Part shown: positions 61,744 to 64,000 of the stretch, one piece after another
Numbering within the stretch: position 1 is the first letter of the stretch
Layout of the letters: every line of letters starts with the position of its first letter
Origin: Paenibacillus_E sp040812395
Lineage (GTDB): Bacteria > Bacillota > Bacilli > Paenibacillales > NBRC-103111
DNA length: 64,000 bases
Reading direction: 5' to 3'
NCBI RefSeq assembly: GCF_040812395.1
Contig: NZ_JBFNXH010000016.1
Coordinates: 67,168-131,167 of the forward strand
Program-made: the position numbers and the translations under genes
The notes under the pieces: generated by a model
What the model saw: the letters and a program-made list of their open reading frames with translations, nothing else
Database searches by the model: none
What the model was told of the DNA's origin: nothing

Positions 61744-62784
61744 ATGAAAACACATGTCAGCTTACCCGTGGAACAGCCGATCGTCACCTCGTGGGGCAAC
61801 CAGTCGCATGTTTTTTCCATTGCCCAGCGCCATCCCGCCTATAAACCCTGGATCTACTCGAGCTACATTCAAATCGAATTGATTGTGGGCTTGAGCGGAG
61901 GAGACACCATTCTCAACTATTCTCATCTCACTACACCCCAAGAGGATTGTCCTTGGATTGAGACGACCCGTACGACCGTACAGCAGATCCAGGAATCAGG
62001 GAGAGATCTGGTATCGTTTTTTAAAGAAAATCTGCTGAAAGGGTATTACATCTATCAGTTCATAAATATGTACTATATTCCAGCTTATCCGACCTATCAG
62101 CGAAAACATGCACAACATGATCCGATGATCATCGGATTTGACGATGAACAAGAGATATTTTACATGGCCGATTTCCATCAAAATACGGATGGTGCCATGC
62201 GGTACGGAATCTTTGAAGTTTCTTATACCCAGTTAACGGACTCCATCCTTCATTTGACGGAAGAATTGAATATTTTAAAAGGAATTGAACTCTTCCAATA
62301 CAGGACCGATGTTTCCGTTCCCTTCGATACCGAAAGGGTTAAGATCGCTTTGTCAGATTATCTGACATCCACTTATACGCCTCACCGTGAACCGACCTGG
62401 CTGTCCACTCCGGTTCTCGCGTACGGTATTGCTTGTTATGATCATTTGATCCAGCATATCGAGGATATCAAGATGGGTAGTGAGCTGAGAGACTTCCGCT
62501 TCTTTCATGTCATGGACGACCATAAGCTGCTGATGTATCAAAGACTCCAGTATATGCATGAAATCGGCTTGATTCGTGCAGAGCTTCCCCAAGGCTACGA
62601 GGAAATCTTGAATGATGCCGCTACGATGAGAAACCTGCTCTTGAAATTCGGCCTAAACGGAAACATCCGTTTACTCGATCGGGTTATCCTGCTTCTCCGC
62701 AAGATCGTGGAAACCGAGAAGAACATCCTGGGAGGGCTGCTGGAAGAATTGAAGAACCCCCGCCCCGCATCGGTTCAGGCTTAA
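61744..62784 (+). CDS. BtrH-like protein next to an NRPS (acyl transfer or release candidate)
   Basis: A 346-residue soluble protein starting at MKTHVSLPVEQP; GAGGAG lies five bases before the ATG. The middle stretch YYIPAYPTYQRKHAQHDPMI and IGFDDEQEIFYMAD resembles the N-terminal domain of BtrH, the protease-fold acyltransferase of butirosin synthesis, in which a conserved Cys/His pair moves an acyl group from a carrier protein. I infer this from the HDP-x-x-GFDD pattern. It converges on the end of an NRPS gene whose last domain is a carrier protein without a thioesterase, which fits a role in off-loading. Confidence 0.5.
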   Translation: MKTHVSLPVEQPIVTSWGNQSHVFSIAQRHPAYKPWIYSSYIQIELIVGLSGGDTILNYSHLTTPQEDCPWIETTRTTVQQIQESGRDLVSFFKENLLKGYYIYQFINMYYIPAYPTYQRKHAQHDPMIIGFDDEQEIFYMADFHQNTDGAMRYGIFEVSYTQLTDSILHLTEELNILKGIELFQYRTDVSVPFDTERVKIALSDYLTSTYTPHREPTWLSTPVLAYGIACYDHLIQHIEDIKMGSELRDFRFFHVMDDHKLLMYQRLQYMHEIGLIRAELPQGYEEILNDAATMRNLLLKFGLNGNIRLLDRVILLLRKIVETEKNILGGLLEELKNPRPASVQA

Positions 62785-62832
62785 TCCACGATGGATAAGG
62801 CACGCTCGCAGAGAATGCACGAATAGCCGTTG

Positions 62833-62882
62833 CAAAAAGACTACTCCCGACGTCACATTCTGACGTTAGGGAATAGTCTTTT
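62833..62882. terminator. Bidirectional terminator between the BtrH-like gene and the NRPS
   Basis: AAAAAGACTA pairs with TAGTCTTTTT, with inner ACGTCA/TGACGT and CCC/GGG pairings. Good U-runs on both strands. Confidence 0.9.
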
Positions 62883-62898
62883 TGACTGTTCATCCCGC

Positions 62899-64000
62899 TT
62901 ACATAGCGCTTGGAGTCAACGAAATCCGGCTTTCCACGTAATCCGCCACATCGGCGACAGTAATGAATTTGCCTGGAATCATATCCTCATCGGGAAATTC
63001 GAAATCGAATTCCTCTTCAATCGCCACAATGGCCCGCATATAACTCAAGGAATTGACGCCCATGTCCGCCAAGTGATCCAGCATGCCAACTTTGGAAATC
63101 CCGAGCAGCTCTTTCCAAATGGCGGCTACCCCTTTCTCGATCGGGCTTTCCGGCGCTTTATACATTTGCACCGAAACGTCAGGTTCAGGGAGAGGTAGAG
63201 CCCTACGGTCCACTTTTCCATTCGCGTTCAGCGGCATGCTCTCGAGCTGGACCACGTAGGCTGGCAGCATGTAGGACGGCAGTGTCCGCGACAACGCTGT
63301 TCTGATTTCGCCTGCACTATACGAACGGTCTCCCATGTAGTAAGCGCACAGCTGGTTTTGTCCCAACGGGTCGGGCCGGGCCATCACAACGGATTCCAAG
63401 ATGCCTTCCAACCCTGCCAGCTGCGCTTCTATCTCACCCAGCTCGATCCGGTACCCCCGGATTTTCACCTGGTGGTCGATGCGTCCCACATACGCAATAT
63501 TGCCATCCGGGAGCCATTTCGCCAGATCGCCTGTCCGGTACATCCGCTCTCCCGGTAAGAAAGGATTCTCCACAAACTTCTCCGCCGTCAGCTCCGAGCT
63601 GTTTACGTACCCCCGGGCGAGTCCGGCCCCGCCGATGCACAGCTCCCCTGCCGCTCCTACAGGCAGCAGGTGCCCGTATCGGTCGATAATGAAGATGCTT
63701 GTATTGGCTATAGGTCTGCCGATCGGCGGCAGGTTCGGGAGAAGAGGATCCTTGCCTTGTATCCTGTAGGAGGTCACCACATGGGTTTCGGAAGGACCGT
63801 AATGATTGTGTAAAGTCACTTCATGCTCCAACAAATAAGTACGCAGGTTCGGATGAATCACCAGTTGTTCCCCAGCCACGACGATATGCCGCACACGACC
63901 TCGGGAGAGCGTCTCCAGATACCGCTTCTCCGAAGCTAAATATTTAAGAAAAGCGGTTGGAAGGAATACAATATCCGCGCCGATTTCCACCACAGATTCG
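62899..64000 (-). CDS. Non-ribosomal peptide synthetase, C-terminal end (adenylation plus carrier domain)
   Basis: The open frame runs off the window edge, so only the last 366 residues are visible. Adenylation motifs in order: A5 NHYGPSET, A6 GELCIGGAGLARGY, A7 YRTGDL, A8 GRIDHQVKIRGYRIELGEIE, A10 NANGKVDR. A carrier domain follows with the phosphopantetheine Ser in DMGVNSLSYMR. The chain ends about 40 residues later with no thioesterase, reductase or condensation domain. Such a terminal carrier implies release by a separate protein or transfer to another synthetase. The A-domain substrate code is only partly in view. Confidence 0.93.
   Translation of the reverse strand, partial: ESVVEIGADIVFLPTAFLKYLASEKRYLETLSRGRVRHIVVAGEQLVIHPNLRTYLLEHEVTLHNHYGPSETHVVTSYRIQGKDPLLPNLPPIGRPIANTSIFIIDRYGHLLPVGAAGELCIGGAGLARGYVNSSELTAEKFVENPFLPGERMYRTGDLAKWLPDGNIAYVGRIDHQVKIRGYRIELGEIEAQLAGLEGILESVVMARPDPLGQNQLCAYYMGDRSYSAGEIRTALSRTLPSYMLPAYVVQLESMPLNANGKVDRRALPLPEPDVSVQMYKAPESPIEKGVAAIWKELLGISKVGMLDHLADMGVNSLSYMRAIVAIEEEFDFEFPDEDMIPGKFITVADVADYVESRISLTPSAM

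Noticed and set aside
1..64000. rRNA, tRNA and replication origin
   Set aside because: No stretches with the conserved bases or cloverleaf shapes were recognised by eye; a tool such as tRNAscan would be decisive.

Overview
The window looks like the chromosome of a spore-forming, low-to-mid GC member of the Bacillales, most likely Paenibacillus or a close relative. Pointers are a collagen-like exosporium-type protein, a YheC/D ATP-grasp coat protein, a CotS-like kinase, a GerA-type germination operon, a YjcZ-like mini-peptide, a YesM/YesN-LplABC sugar-uptake locus, a GH51 arabinofuranosidase, strong AGGAGG-type ribosome binding sites with several TTG/GTG starts, and an NRPS at the right edge. 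No rRNA, tRNA, CRISPR array or intact insertion sequence was recognised.

Layout. 1-1.8 kb: spore surface genes. 2.1-6.1 kb: a chemoreceptor with an attenuator-like leader, then a TrmB regulator coupled to an HD phosphohydrolase. 6.2-10.2 kb: a four-gene kinase / cytidylyltransferase / glycerol-1-phosphate dehydrogenase / CDP-alcohol phosphotransferase operon that should build an unusual phosphodiester or lipid head group. 10.2-11.5 kb: a Fur-controlled flavodoxin and an MgtC protein behind a TnrA/GlnR-like operator. 12.2-16.9 kb: secreted protein, ABC exporter and two-component system. 17-24.2 kb: LplB-LplC-LplA sugar importer followed by YesN/YesM. 25.8-30.6 kb: nucleotidyltransferase, ger operon, YjcZ-like peptide. 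30.7-35.6 kb: HelD helicase and a three-gene ABC-2 exporter. 36-41.3 kb: lipoproteins, two AraC regulators, cytochrome c, and a GC-rich SDR gene that looks acquired. 41.7-44.4 kb: GH51 arabinofuranosidase facing an ArsR-type regulator. 44.4-46.2 kb: a DJ-1/PfpI gene remnant and a 114-bp tandem repeat array. 46.2-52.9 kb: MATE and MFS exporters, AraC regulator, an Fnr-boxed hemerythrin/formate-nitrite channel pair, and an acyltransferase. 53.8-61.3 kb: CGNR regulator with divergent VOC/PPOX genes, a secreted Hcp-fold protein, two orphan sugar permeases, a cell-wall peptidase and small secreted proteins. 61.7-64 kb: a BtrH-like protein converging on the C-terminal end of an NRPS.

Three features stand out beyond ordinary genes. 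First, a family of long dispersed intergenic repeats (about 11.7-12.1, 24.3-25.7, 35.7-36.0 and 52.9-53.7 kb) shares a nested inverted-repeat core and matches no transposon I know. Second, the 12-copy 114-bp array carries its own hairpins. Third, several regulatory sites are near-perfect: a Fur box on a sigma-A promoter, an Fnr box at -41.5, and an attenuator behind a consensus promoter upstream of the chemoreceptor.

All family assignments come from reading the translated sequence by eye. No database search was possible.
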